Part shown: positions 8,712-19,551 of the stretch, piece after piece
Layout of the letters: each line of letters opens with the position of its first letter
Numbering within the stretch: the first letter of the stretch is position 1
Assembly: GCF_001280065.1 (NCBI RefSeq)
Contig: NZ_LGEA01000107.1
Span: forward strand, 1-64,000
Length of the DNA stretch: 64,000 nucleotides
Reading direction: 5' to 3'
Origin: Streptomyces sp. NRRL B-1140
GTDB lineage: Bacteria > Actinomycetota > Actinomycetes > Streptomycetales > Streptomycetaceae
Position numbers and translations under genes: made by a program
The notes under the pieces: model-generated
What the model saw: only the letters and a program-made list of their open reading frames with translations
Told to the model about the DNA's origin: nothing
Database searches by the model: none

Positions 8712-9101
8712 ATGGCGGCGAGAACGGCTGGCGGGCAGCTCGAGGAACGGTGGCGGGACATCCTGTCCGCCCACGCGCGCACGATGTGCGAGATCGACCG
8801 GGCGCTGCACCCGCACGGTCTCGGCGCGTCCGACTTCGAGGTCCTGGACATGCTCGCGACCACCGCGCCCGAGGAGGGCGAGCAGTGCCGGGTGCAGAAC
8901 CTCGTGGGGCGGGTCCATCTCAGCCAGAGCGCGTTGTCCCGGCTGATCGCCCGGCTGGAGAAGGACGGTCTGGTGACGCGGTCCGTGTGCGCGGAGGACC
9001 GGCGGGGGGTGTGGGTCGCCCTGACCGCCAGGGGCCGTGACCTGCACGCCGAGGTGCTGCCGCTGCAGCGGGCCGCGCTGGCCCGGACGCTGGGCGGGTA
9101 G
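8712..9101 (+). CDS. MarR-family transcriptional regulator
   Basis: 129 residues, winged helix. HTH region LVGRVHLSQSALSRLIARLE is followed by DGLVTRSVCAEDRRGVWVAL, the MarR wing with the conserved DRR. N-terminal helix carries ALHPHGLGASDFEVLDMLA, typical of the dimerisation region. No efflux pump or enzyme gene is adjacent on this strand, so the regulon is unknown. It ends convergent with the SseB-like gene. Confidence 0.85.
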   Translation: MAARTAGGQLEERWRDILSAHARTMCEIDRALHPHGLGASDFEVLDMLATTAPEEGEQCRVQNLVGRVHLSQSALSRLIARLEKDGLVTRSVCAEDRRGVWVALTARGRDLHAEVLPLQRAALARTLGG

Positions 9102-9420
9102 GCCGCCGGGCGTCACGCCCCGGCTGACGGCCCCCGGGCACAGCCCTCTGCCGCTGGAGCCTCCCGTCGCACGTCGTGCGGTGCGACGGTGCGGCTCGGC
9201 GAGGCAGGCGGCGGCCGTCGCCTGGGCTGCCGGAGCCTTTGGTGCTGCCGGAGCCTTTGGTGACGACGGTGTGTCGCACGGAGGCACCGGCCCCGGCAAG
9301 ACGCCGCCGGCCGCCCGCGCGATGCGGCGGCGGATCAAGGAGGCTCTCGACGGGGCATGTCGAACCCCGGCAAGGCGCTCTGACCTGCCGCGACCGCGCG
9401 GACGCCCGGCGTGAGTACTG
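9102..9420. other. 319-bp convergent intergenic region
   Basis: No supported gene between the convergent MarR and SseB-like genes. It contains a hairpin with a 9-bp stem (CCGTCGCAC 9164-9172 / GTGCGACGG 9181-9189) that could end transcription, and a perfect tandem duplication of GCTGCCGGAGCCTTTGGT at 9226-9243 and 9244-9261. Confidence 0.5.
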
Positions 9421-9819
9421 CTATCGGACCAGTAGGGTGCGGACTCCCTCCGAGGTGAGCGTCAGCCGGTGCTCGGAGCTGCCGTCGATGGTGAGCGACA
9501 GGTCGTCGGCCGGCCACTGGGCGGCGAGGGCGCCGAGCGGCACCATGCGGTAGCGGGAGACGAACGGCAGCAGCCCGGCCATCTCCACCTCGGAGGTGAA
9601 CACGGGCACCACCGGTTCGCCGCCCGGCTGCTCGAGCACCGGCAGGGCCACCGCCGAGGGGTTGGTGGCGTCGGCGTCGGCCGCGTCGTCGGGCACGGGG
9701 ATGAGCACGTCGCTGTTGGCGAGCGCGTCCAGAGCCGCCGCGTCCTCGGTGTTCTCGGCGAGGACGTCCAAAGCCCGCTGGGCGGGCGTGGGCGTGGGGT
9801 CGTTTGCGGGTGTCTCCAT
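9421..9819 (-). CDS. SseB-domain protein
   Basis: 132 residues. The opening PAQRALDVLAENTEDAAALD and the segment VLIPVPDDAA, followed by the FTSEVEMAGLLPF block, match the SseB N-terminal domain family (PF07179), small soluble proteins of unclear function that are common in Streptomyces. ATG 9819 chosen because the upstream in-frame codons look non-coding. It is divergent from the MFS gene and shares its 277-bp upstream region, though the operator at 10011 is nearer to the transporter. Confidence 0.7.
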   Translation of the reverse strand: METPANDPTPTPAQRALDVLAENTEDAAALDALANSDVLIPVPDDAADADATNPSAVALPVLEQPGGEPVVPVFTSEVEMAGLLPFVSRYRMVPLGALAAQWPADDLSLTIDGSSEHRLTLTSEGVRTLLVR

Positions 9820-10010
9820 GGCACATTCCCTGGTTGCGGCGGTCGTGCGGCCTGCCCGGGGCAAGATCCGCCCCGGGTACGGTCCTGCTCGCGTACCCGA
9901 ACGGGAACGGGGCAATCCTGGTGGATCTTCAGGGTTCGTGGGAGCGCCGAGGAGATCCCGTGGTGACATTCGGGCCGCCCCCGGGCCCGCCGGGGATGTT
10001 GACGCACCGG

Positions 10011-10026
10011 ATGTTACCGGTAACAT
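10011..10026. promoter_or_regulatory. LacI-type operator
   Basis: ATGTTACCGGTAACAT is a perfect 16-bp palindrome with the central CG step typical of LacI-family operators. It lies 70 bp upstream of the GTG of the MFS gene that opens the GH35/LacI module. The LacI regulator encoded at 13255 is the obvious candidate to bind it. No second copy was found in the module. Confidence 0.7.
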
Positions 10027-10096
10027 CACTCCTCTGATCCCGTCCGCAGACCGTGCCCTCCGCCCACCTCCCGGTGGGCCGTCCCTCGGAGTCCGC

Positions 10097-11278
10097 GTGA
10101 TCGAAGAGCGCGTCACCCGTCCCTCCCCCGCCCCGCCCGGCCCGCTCTTCAGCAGAGCCGCCGTAGTGGCCTCGTGTGCCGGCTTCGTACTGATCGGGGC
10201 GTTGCAGGCGCTGTACGGGCCGGCGATCCCGGCTCTGCGTGCGGAGTTCGGGCTGTCGCCGTCCGCCGCGGGGCTCGGGCTCAGTGCGCACTTCGTCGGT
10301 GGTGTCGCCGGTGTGCTGTTGTTCGACCGGCTCTACGGGCGAGCCGGGAACCGGCGCGTCCTCGGCAGTTCGTATCTGCTGATGGCGGTCGGCGCGGCCG
10401 GTTTCGCGCTGGCTCCCGACTGGCCGACCGCGCTGGCGGCGGCCCTGCTCGCCGGGCTCGGCTTCGGCGGCATCGACTACGGCCTCAACCAGTTGTTCGC
10501 CGTGGGCTTCGGCCACCGCTCGACCGCGATGCTGAACATCCTCAACGCGCACTTCGGTATCGGCGCCATCCTCGGCCCCGCCGTCATCGGCGCGGTCGGA
10601 TCCGAGCACTACCCGGCCGTCTTCCTCGTCTTCGCCGCCGTCAACCTGCCGTTGCTGCTGTGCCTGAGGGGCGTGCGCAACCAGGCGCCCGTCGCGGCCG
10701 CGGAGCGGACCGGCGGCACAGCCGTCCTCGGACGGAGCCTCGGCTCCGTGCTGTCCGTCTTCGTCGTCCTCTACGTGCTGCACGTCGGCATCGAGGCCGG
10801 AGTCGGCGGCTGGGAGCCCACCCATCTGGAGACCGTCGGCTACGGCGCCGGTGTCGCCGCCACCGCCACCTCCGTGTACTGGCTCATGATGACCGCCGGC
10901 CGCTTCCTGGTCGCCCCGCTCGCCCTGCGCTTCTCCGCCCAGGCCATCATCACCGTCTCCTGCGCGGGCATGACGGTGTGTCTGCTGGCCGCGGCCGTCC
11001 CGGCACTGGCGCCCTACGCGTACGCCGGTGTCGGTCTGTTCATCGCGCCGATCTTCCCCACCGGGCTGCCGTGGCTGAACCGCGCCGCCCCGCGGGCCCG
11101 GCGGGCCGGTGCACTGGTCATCGCGGCCTCCATGGCCGGGGGCGTGGCCGCGGGGCCGGCTCTGGGCAAGGCCATCGAGTGGTCCGGGGTCCGCGCCGTG
11201 CCGCTCCTGCTCTGCGGCGTATCGGCGCTCTGCCTGACCGCCGCGCTCTGGCTGATCCGCGCCACCCGCTCCCGCTGA
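10097..11278 (+). CDS. MFS transporter (sugar-like)
   Basis: 393-residue major facilitator with about 12 membrane segments. The segment LLFDRLYGRAGNRRVLG resembles the loop 2-3 MFS motif, and FGGIDYGLNQLFAVGFG and LNAHFGIGAILGPAVIG are typical of the FucP/sugar:proton-type branch. GTG 10097 follows a CGGAG ribosome site. It precedes a GH35 beta-galactosidase by 91 bp and sits behind the LacI operator, so it probably imports a galactoside or galacto-oligosaccharide (inference). Confidence 0.78.
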   Translation: MIEERVTRPSPAPPGPLFSRAAVVASCAGFVLIGALQALYGPAIPALRAEFGLSPSAAGLGLSAHFVGGVAGVLLFDRLYGRAGNRRVLGSSYLLMAVGAAGFALAPDWPTALAAALLAGLGFGGIDYGLNQLFAVGFGHRSTAMLNILNAHFGIGAILGPAVIGAVGSEHYPAVFLVFAAVNLPLLLCLRGVRNQAPVAAAERTGGTAVLGRSLGSVLSVFVVLYVLHVGIEAGVGGWEPTHLETVGYGAGVAATATSVYWLMMTAGRFLVAPLALRFSAQAIITVSCAGMTVCLLAAAVPALAPYAYAGVGLFIAPIFPTGLPWLNRAAPRARRAGALVIAASMAGGVAAGPALGKAIEWSGVRAVPLLLCGVSALCLTAALWLIRATRSR

Positions 11279-11369
11279 CCTCACTCCCGCCCCAGCAGCC
11301 CAACTGCCGCGCTCCCGCCCCTTTGGATCAGCCGACCGCACTCCCGCCCTCCAGAAGGGAAGCCTCCGC

Positions 11370-13136
11370 ATGCCCGCCCTGACGACGACGTCCGACGGAT
11401 TCCTGCTGCACGGTGAGCCGTTCCGGATCATCTCCGGCGCACTGCACTACTTCCGCGTCCACCCCGGGCTGTGGTCCGACCGGCTGCGCAAGGCGCGGTC
11501 GATGGGACTCAACACCGTGGAGACGTACATCCCTTGGAACCACCACCAGCCAGACCCCGAGGGCCCCCTCGTCCTCGACGGCTTCCTCGACCTGCCCCGG
11601 TTCCTCCGGCTCGCGCAGGACGAGGGGCTGCGGGTGCTGCTGCGTCCGGGGCCGTTCATCTGCGCCGAGTGGGACGGCGGCGGCCTGCCCGACTGGCTGA
11701 CGTCCGACCCGGACATCCGGCTGCGCACCAGCGATCCCCGCTTCACCGGGGCCGTCGACCGCTACCTCGACCTGCTGCTGCCCGCGCTCCGCCCGTACCT
11801 GGCGGCGGCGGGCGGTCCCGTCATCGCCGTACAGGTCGAGAACGAGTACGGGGCCTACGGCGACGACGGCGCCTATCTGAAGCACCTCGCGGACGCCTTC
11901 CGCTCCCGCGGCGTCGAGGAGCTGCTGTTCACCTGCGACCAGGCCGACCCCGGGCACCTGGCCGCGGGGAGCCTCCCGGGTGTGCTGACGGCCAGTACCT
12001 TCGGCAGCCGCGTCGAGCGGTCCCTGGCCCGGCTGCGCGAGCACCGGCCCGAAGGCCCGCTGTTCTGCGCCGAGTTCTGGATCGGCTGGTTCGACCACTG
12101 GGGCGGCCCCCATCACGTGCGGGACGCGGCCGACGCCGCCGCCGACCTGGACCGGCTGTTGTCCGCCGGGGCGTCGGTGAACATCTACATGTTCCACGGC
12201 GGCACCAACTTCGGCTTCAGCAACGGCGCCAACCACAAGCACGCCTACACGCCCACCGTCACCTCCTACGACTACGACGCCGCGCTCAGCGAGTGCGGCG
12301 ACCCGGGCCCGAAGTACCACGCCTTCCGCGAGGTCATCGCCCGCCACGCCACCGTGCCCGACGAGCCCGCCCCGGCCCCGAGTGCCAAACTCACGCCAAC
12401 TTGGGTCGAGTTGGACAGCCGGGCGCCCCTCCTGCCGCTCGCCGGATCGCTCGCGACGGCCGTGCCCGCCGACACGCCTGTGACCATGGACGAACTCGGG
12501 CAGCGCACCGGCTACGCCCTCTACCGCACCGCCCTCCCCGCCGGCGGCGACGGCCTGCTGCACTTCGCCCACGGGGTCGGGGACCGCGCCCAGATCTTCG
12601 TCGACGGTGCGCCCGTGGGCGTGCTGGAGAGCGAACGCCACGACGAGACGCTGCCCGTGCGGGTGCCGCACCCCGGGGCGACGCTGGAGGTGCTCGTCGA
12701 GAACATGGGCGGCGTCAACTACGGCCCCCGCATCGGCGCGGCCAAGGGCCTGCTCGGACCCGTCTCCCTCGACGGCACGGAGCTGACGGGCTGGGAGTGC
12801 CGTCCGCTGCCCCTGGACGACCTGGGCGCGGTGCCGTTCGCCCCGGCCGGGGAGGCACCGGTCACCGTGCCGGCCTTCCACCGCGGCAGCTTCGACGTCG
12901 GCACCCCCGCCGACGCCTTCCTCTCCCTGCCCGGCTGGTCGAAGGGGCAGGCCTGGGTCAACGGCTTCCACCTGGGCCGCTACTGGAACCGCGGCCCGCA
13001 GCGCACGCTGTACGTTCCCGCACCGGTGCTGCGCCCGGGCGCCAACGAACTCGTCCTGCTGGAGCTGCACGGCACCACGACCACCCGTGCCCGGCTCATC
13101 GACACCCCCGACCTCGGCCCGGAGAACACCTGGTGA
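11370..13136 (+). CDS. GH35 beta-galactosidase
   Basis: 588 residues. Hydrolyses terminal beta-galactosyl residues by a retaining mechanism. The TIM-barrel domain spans about 1-330, with acid/base Glu159 in VQVENEYG and nucleophile Glu235 in LFCAEFWIGWFDHWGG; HGGTNFGF is also typical of GH35. Two beta-sandwich domains follow to the C-terminus, with GRYWNRGPQRTLYVP near the end. No signal peptide is visible, so it acts on substrate imported by the upstream MFS protein. Part of the MFS-GH35-LacI module. Confidence 0.92.
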   Translation: MPALTTTSDGFLLHGEPFRIISGALHYFRVHPGLWSDRLRKARSMGLNTVETYIPWNHHQPDPEGPLVLDGFLDLPRFLRLAQDEGLRVLLRPGPFICAEWDGGGLPDWLTSDPDIRLRTSDPRFTGAVDRYLDLLLPALRPYLAAAGGPVIAVQVENEYGAYGDDGAYLKHLADAFRSRGVEELLFTCDQADPGHLAAGSLPGVLTASTFGSRVERSLARLREHRPEGPLFCAEFWIGWFDHWGGPHHVRDAADAAADLDRLLSAGASVNIYMFHGGTNFGFSNGANHKHAYTPTVTSYDYDAALSECGDPGPKYHAFREVIARHATVPDEPAPAPSAKLTPTWVELDSRAPLLPLAGSLATAVPADTPVTMDELGQRTGYALYRTALPAGGDGLLHFAHGVGDRAQIFVDGAPVGVLESERHDETLPVRVPHPGATLEVLVENMGGVNYGPRIGAAKGLLGPVSLDGTELTGWECRPLPLDDLGAVPFAPAGEAPVTVPAFHRGSFDVGTPADAFLSLPGWSKGQAWVNGFHLGRYWNRGPQRTLYVPAPVLRPGANELVLLELHGTTTTRARLIDTPDLGPENTW

Positions 13137-13254
13137 GGCATGCTGTGCGCGCCCTGGCCCGCGGGCTGGGACCCGGCGAGCCCTACCCGGCCTATGCTGT
13201 GGTCCTGCCGGGCGGCCTCAGGACCGCCGTGCCGACCTCGAGGAATCATCCGCC

Positions 13255-14325
13255 ATGACATCGAGCGCCTCCGACGGCCCCGCGCCCAAGGGCCGCAGCA
13301 GGCGCAACTTCGCCGGGGCACGGCCGGTGATGGCCGACGTGGCCCGGATGGCCGGGGTTTCCAAGCAGACGGTCTCGCGGGTGCTCAACGACCATCCGGC
13401 CGTCCGGACGGAGACCCGCGAGGCCGTCCTGGAGGCCATGCGGAGCCTCGGCTACCGGCCCAGCCGCAGCGCGCGGTCCCTGGCCAGCGGCAGGACCCGC
13501 ATGCTCGGGGTCATCTCCTTCGACGCCGCGCGGTACGGGCCCGCCTCGATCCTCACCGCGATCAACACGGCGGCGCAGGAGGCCGGTTACCTCGTCAGCT
13601 CCATCGCTCTCGACACCGCCGACCACGACACCGTCGTCGAGGCCCTGAACCGGCTCTCGGCCGAGGGCGCGGACGGCGTGATCGCGATCGCGCCCCAGCT
13701 GTGGGTGGGCCGGGCCCTTGCGGAGGCGACCGATCCTGCCACTCCCCTGGTGGTGCTGGAGAACGCGCTCGACGACGAGACGTCCCTGGTCACCGGCGAT
13801 TCGCGCACCGGTGCCCGCAAGGCCACCGAGCATCTCCTCGGCCTCGGCCACGCCACCGTGTGGCACATCGCGGGCCCCACGGGCTGGACCTCCGCCGACC
13901 ACCGGATGACGGGCTGGCAGGCGACGCTCCGGGCGGCCGGTGCGGCCGTTCCGGACCCCCTCGTCGGGGACTGGAGCGCCGGCTCCGGCTACGAGCTGGG
14001 CCGTCGGCTGGCCCGGCGCCCCGAGGTGACGGCGGTGTTCGCCTCCAACGACCAGATGGCGCTCGGCCTGCTGCACGCGCTGCACGAGTCGGGACGGTCG
14101 GTCCCCGGGGACGTCAGCGTGGTCGGTTACGACGACATCCCCGAGGCCGCGCACTTCCTGCCGCCGCTGACCACCGTCCGCACCGACTTCGCGGAGATCG
14201 GCACCCGTTCGCTGCGGCTCCTCGTCGACCGCATCGACGGCACGGGCGAGCGGCCCGGCGTCGGCACCCTGGTGCCCGTGGACCTCGTGGTGCGGGCGAG
14301 CAGCGCTCCCCCACCGGTGCGCTGA
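13255..14325 (+). CDS. LacI-family regulator of the GH35 module
   Basis: 356 residues. HTH VMADVARMAGVSKQTVSRVL and hinge YRPSRSARSLASGRTRMLGV, then a ligand-binding domain ending VPVDLVVRASS. Third gene of the MFS-GH35 module and the likely binder of the palindrome at 10011. Shares the SRSARSLASGRTR-type hinge with the LacI protein at 42336, so the two may be paralogues. Start at ATG 13255; the 118 bp before it show no other coding signal. Confidence 0.87.
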   Translation: MTSSASDGPAPKGRSRRNFAGARPVMADVARMAGVSKQTVSRVLNDHPAVRTETREAVLEAMRSLGYRPSRSARSLASGRTRMLGVISFDAARYGPASILTAINTAAQEAGYLVSSIALDTADHDTVVEALNRLSAEGADGVIAIAPQLWVGRALAEATDPATPLVVLENALDDETSLVTGDSRTGARKATEHLLGLGHATVWHIAGPTGWTSADHRMTGWQATLRAAGAAVPDPLVGDWSAGSGYELGRRLARRPEVTAVFASNDQMALGLLHALHESGRSVPGDVSVVGYDDIPEAAHFLPPLTTVRTDFAEIGTRSLRLLVDRIDGTGERPGVGTLVPVDLVVRASSAPPPVR

Positions 14326-14335
14326 CCGGCGTTCG

Positions 14336-16303
<1,968 letters not shown>

Positions 16304-16353
16304 CAGGGGTCCTTCTGGCGGGGGCGCGTCGGCACCTCTCACCATACAGGAAC

Positions 16354-16373
16354 ACATGAAGACTGATTCATGT
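16354..16373. promoter_or_regulatory. SmtB/ArsR-type metal-sensor operator
   Basis: ACATGAAGACTGATTCATGT contains the perfect inverted repeat ACATGAA-N6-TTCATGT, the classic TGAA-N6-TTCA pattern bound by ArsR/SmtB metal sensors. It lies in the promoter of the P1B-4 ATPase. A partial second half-site (GTCTTCAT) follows to 16379. No metal-sensing ArsR gene is adjacent. Confidence 0.72.
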
Positions 16374-16429
16374 CTTCATTTTGAGGGGCAGCCTGGGCCA
16401 CACTTGGGGTGGTCCTCGCCTCGTCGGCC

Positions 16430-16840
16430 TCAGTCACCGAAGGAGTCGATGATCGTCTCGCCTGCGTGCACGCGGCGCAGTATGCCGACGAGACGGTCGG
16501 GGTCGCCCAGACGCTCCTTCGGCAGGCATCCGACGCCGCCCGCGGGGCGCGGTCCCGCGAGGTGGTGCACCTGGTCCGTCGCGACACGGGACGACAGCAC
16601 CAGCAGCCCCGTTTCCGGGTGCCCGGCACGGATCGCCCGGGCCGTCGCCACTCCTTCGTCCGTGTGGCCGGACGGCTGGTGGATGTCGATGACGACGACG
16701 TCGGGCGCCGACCGGGCGACCTCGCGCAGCCCGTCGGCATGGCCGGCGGCCGTGCCGACCACCTCGATCCCGCGCTCGGTGAGCACCCGGACCAGGGCGT
16801 CCCGCAGGGCCCGGGTTTCTTCGACGACGACGACGCGCAT
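16430..16840 (-). CDS. Receiver-domain-only response regulator
   Basis: 136 residues forming a complete CheY-like receiver and nothing else. Acidic pair at residues 7-8, phosphoacceptor Asp52 in VVVIDIHQP, conserved Ser in LVLSSRV and Lys in CLPKERLGD. The sequence ends at HAGETIID, exactly where NarL/LuxR regulators continue to their HTH, so it looks like a regulator that lost its output domain. It lies just downstream of a NarL-type two-component pair and may act as a phosphate sink or protein-binding regulator. Confidence 0.75.
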   Translation of the reverse strand: MRVVVVEETRALRDALVRVLTERGIEVVGTAAGHADGLREVARSAPDVVVIDIHQPSGHTDEGVATARAIRAGHPETGLLVLSSRVATDQVHHLAGPRPAGGVGCLPKERLGDPDRLVGILRRVHAGETIIDSFGD

Positions 16841-16906
16841 GTCCCCTCCCTCCCCGCACAGGAGAGATGGTCCTCGCCCCGAGGGCGAACGTCAGCAAGG
16901 TTTCCC

Positions 16907-17602
16907 TCACCGATCCCGCTGGTTTTCCGCGCGCAGGAACATCAAGGTGGCCACGACCCGGCGGTTGAGGTGCCGCTGCTCGTTCTCGGAGGCCAGACCG
17001 AGCTTGCCGAAGACGGTCGACAGGTTCCTTTCGACGTTCCCCAGCGTGCAGGAGAGTTTCTGGGCGATGGCGAGATTGGTCAGGCCCCTCGCGACGAGGG
17101 AGAGGATCTGCCGCTCACGGGGTGTCAGGCCCTGCAGCGGGTCGGGCGCCCGGTCGGCGGGCCGGGATTGCGGCACCAGGAGGTCACGGACCCAACCCGG
17201 GTCGATGACGACCTGGCCCTTGGCGACCCGGCTCATCGCGTCGGTGATCAGTTCCATGTCGCCCAGGCTGCTCTTGGCCATGAGTCCGACCGCGCGGGGC
17301 GGCTCCAGTTTCATGAGCCGTTTGACGTGCTCCACCGTCGGGTCGGTCGCGATGACCAGCAGAGCGACCTCCGGAAAGAGAGCCCTGACGCGTTCGGCGA
17401 TGCGCAGTCCCGCGTCGGCGGGCTGGGCCTCCTTCACCAGCCGCAGATCGAGGGTGACCACGTCCGGGGCGTGTTCGTCGACCAGGGCGACGGCGTCGTC
17501 GGCCGTTTCGGCACTTCCGGCGACCTCGACGCCGAGGCCGGTCAGGGCGGCGATGAACGTGGTGCGCAGCATCGGGTCGTCCTCGACGACGACAGCTTTC
17601 AA
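16907..17602 (-). CDS. NarL/LuxR-family response regulator
   Basis: 231 residues. Receiver domain with EDD at 7-9, phosphoacceptor Asp52 in VVTLDLRLV and Lys in LMAKSSLGD, then a LuxR-type HTH (LTPRERQILSLVARGLTNLA, followed by IAQKLSCTLGNVERNLS). Starts at TTG 17602, overlapping the stop of the sensor kinase gene by four bases (TTGA), which decides the start. Cognate partner of the upstream kinase. Targets unknown; the neighbouring ATPase or its own operon are candidates. Confidence 0.87.
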   Translation of the reverse strand: MKAVVVEDDPMLRTTFIAALTGLGVEVAGSAETADDAVALVDEHAPDVVTLDLRLVKEAQPADAGLRIAERVRALFPEVALLVIATDPTVEHVKRLMKLEPPRAVGLMAKSSLGDMELITDAMSRVAKGQVVIDPGWVRDLLVPQSRPADRAPDPLQGLTPRERQILSLVARGLTNLAIAQKLSCTLGNVERNLSTVFGKLGLASENEQRHLNRRVVATLMFLRAENQRDR

Positions 17603-19383
17603 GGGGCATCTCCTTCTGCGGGGACGGGGGAACCGGCAGGTGATCCGGCCGGTGAATCGGCGGGTGACGCGCCGGGCAGGCGGGCCTCCAGGCGGGTGCC
17701 TCCGCCCGGGGGGCTCTCGACGCGCAGTTCGCCCCCGACGGCCGCGACCCGTTCGGCCAGTCCGCGCAGGCCGGTGCCGCGGGCATCGGCGCCACCCTGC
17801 CCGTCGTCGGCGACGGTGACGATCAGGTCGTCCCCGTCCGGTGTGACCGCGACGCGGATGGCCGCCCCGGGCGTCGCGTGCTTGACCGCGTTGGTGACGC
17901 CCTCGGCGATGACGAAGTACGCGGTGGACTCCACGTGGCCCGGCCAACGCCGGTCGGGCACCTGGTAGGTGACCCGTCCCCGGTGGTTGCGGGCCAGGTT
18001 GCCGACGGTGTTGCCGAGGCCCTTCTGGACGAGCTCGTGAGGGTCCAGTCCCTGGGACAGCTCGCGCAGCGTCTTCATGGAGTCGGTGAGTTGTGACTTC
18101 GCCGTGGCCAGCAGTTCGGCGAGATGGCCCCTGCCCTCGGTCGCGGCCCGGCTGTGTGCCATGCCGAGCAGGGTGAGCACGGCGAAGAATCCCTGCTGGG
18201 CGCCGTCGTGAAGAGCACGCTCGATCCGTGTCCGTTCGGCGAGTTCGGCTTCGAGCAGTCGTCGCCGCGACTCGCTGACCTGCTCGAAGAGCCGGACGTT
18301 CTCCACCACCAGGCCGGCGAGGGCGAATGCGATCGCCGTGGCCCGCTCGGTTTCGGTGAGGGCGGCGTCGTGTTCGATGACACACAGCAGCCCGTCGCCG
18401 CGGCTGACCGGCGTGCGGGTGCGCGCCGGGTCCCGGCTGTCCTCGGCACGGCTGCCGGACAGATCAGTGAGGACGCCGCCCTGACGCGGCAGCAGCAGGC
18501 GCAGCGTGGGATCGCCCACGGCCTCGGCGAGGGACGATTGCAGTGCGTCCAGCGGCGTGGCGTGCAGTTCCCCGAGCCGGGCGGGCAGTTCCGCGATGTG
18601 CATCTCCCTGCGCCACTGAAGGCCGGCCGAGACGATGTACGCCACGATGAGCCCCGCCGCCGAGCCACCGAGCATGAGCACCTCGATGACGAGGCGGAAG
18701 TCGAGAGGCACCCCCATCGCGCTGGTCAGAGACGACGCGATGAGCAGCACACCGGCGATCACCAGGATCGCCCAGACCGGCCCGGTACGGCGACGGCGTA
18801 CGGTGAGCGCGATGAGCAGACGGCGCAGCACGATCACGATGCCCGTGACGCCGAGCACGGCCAGGATGAGGCTGCTCGCGATCGCCCACCGCGTGTTGAC
18901 CTGCCCGATGTTGTAGTTCCACGTGCCGCTGGGGCGGTCGGCGAAGTACCGGCCCACCTGGGTACCCGTGCAGGCGAGGTAGCAGATCGCGACGTAGACA
19001 CGGTCGCCCGCCCCGCGCAGCCGCCCGGAGGGCAGGCTGAGGGCCAGGTGGCCGAAGACCCCGACGTACAGGAAGGCCAGGCAGAACCCCATGGCGAACA
19101 GGGCCGGGTGGCCGCTGACACGGAGGAACTGCAGGTAGTAGGTGACGCCGAGCGCGATCAGCAGCATGCCCACCCGGGCCCGCGCCGTACGGGTCCACAG
19201 CACGCCCCCCGCCAGGACCAGCGGTACTCCGAAGCCCCGGTAGGCGAGGTCGGTCCAGAGCGAGGTCGGCGGCCCGACTCCCCAGGAGGCGATGGCCGCC
19301 CACCCCGCCGCGGCGAGCGCGAGCAACGTGACCGGCACGGCGACGATCCCGGGCATCAGCCCGCCACGAACCGTACTCCCCAC
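17599..19383 (-). CDS. NarL-type sensor histidine kinase
   Basis: 594 residues. About seven to eight membrane segments in residues 10-250, a GAF-like region (about 280-370), a HisKA_3 dimerisation helix with the phospho-His at 392 (ALHDGAQQG) and a HATPase domain (AEGVTNAVKHA; ADDGQGG; GTGLRGLAERV). A proline- and serine-rich tail (SPADSPAGSPAGSPVP) is unusual. The usual HDxxQQRL reads HDGAQQGFF, but the key His and Asp remain. Coupled to the response regulator by a four-base overlap. Confidence 0.87.
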   Translation of the reverse strand: MGSTVRGGLMPGIVAVPVTLLALAAAGWAAIASWGVGPPTSLWTDLAYRGFGVPLVLAGGVLWTRTARARVGMLLIALGVTYYLQFLRVSGHPALFAMGFCLAFLYVGVFGHLALSLPSGRLRGAGDRVYVAICYLACTGTQVGRYFADRPSGTWNYNIGQVNTRWAIASSLILAVLGVTGIVIVLRRLLIALTVRRRRTGPVWAILVIAGVLLIASSLTSAMGVPLDFRLVIEVLMLGGSAAGLIVAYIVSAGLQWRREMHIAELPARLGELHATPLDALQSSLAEAVGDPTLRLLLPRQGGVLTDLSGSRAEDSRDPARTRTPVSRGDGLLCVIEHDAALTETERATAIAFALAGLVVENVRLFEQVSESRRRLLEAELAERTRIERALHDGAQQGFFAVLTLLGMAHSRAATEGRGHLAELLATAKSQLTDSMKTLRELSQGLDPHELVQKGLGNTVGNLARNHRGRVTYQVPDRRWPGHVESTAYFVIAEGVTNAVKHATPGAAIRVAVTPDGDDLIVTVADDGQGGADARGTGLRGLAERVAAVGGELRVESPPGGGTRLEARLPGASPADSPAGSPAGSPVPAEGDAP

Positions 19384-19407
19384 TGGGTCAAGCCACCCCC
19401 CGGCCTG

Positions 19408-19417
19408 TGGTTAACCA
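19408..19417. promoter_or_regulatory. Palindrome between the kinase gene and the E2/E1 operon
   Basis: TGGTTAACCA is a perfect 10-bp palindrome within a partly symmetrical GGCCTG...CAGGCC context. It lies in the 168-bp divergent gap, 25 bp upstream of the kinase start and 135 bp upstream of the SPFH-like gene. Could be an operator for either transcript. Low confidence. Confidence 0.3.
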
Positions 19418-19551
19418 GGCCTAGCACCCCGGGTTTTCCCCGCCTGACGGCCCAGGATGCCAGTCGTGAAGAGCAGGTTTGTCCGATCGTCCCAGAAGGC
19501 CGGAGCCGCAACACTTTCGAGTGACTTCAACGCCCGCTGGAGGCTTCCGGC

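Noticed and set aside
9037..9414. Plus-strand frame in the MarR/SseB gap
   Set aside because: Starts inside marR, low-complexity Ala/Gly content from the 18-bp tandem repeat, no ribosome site.
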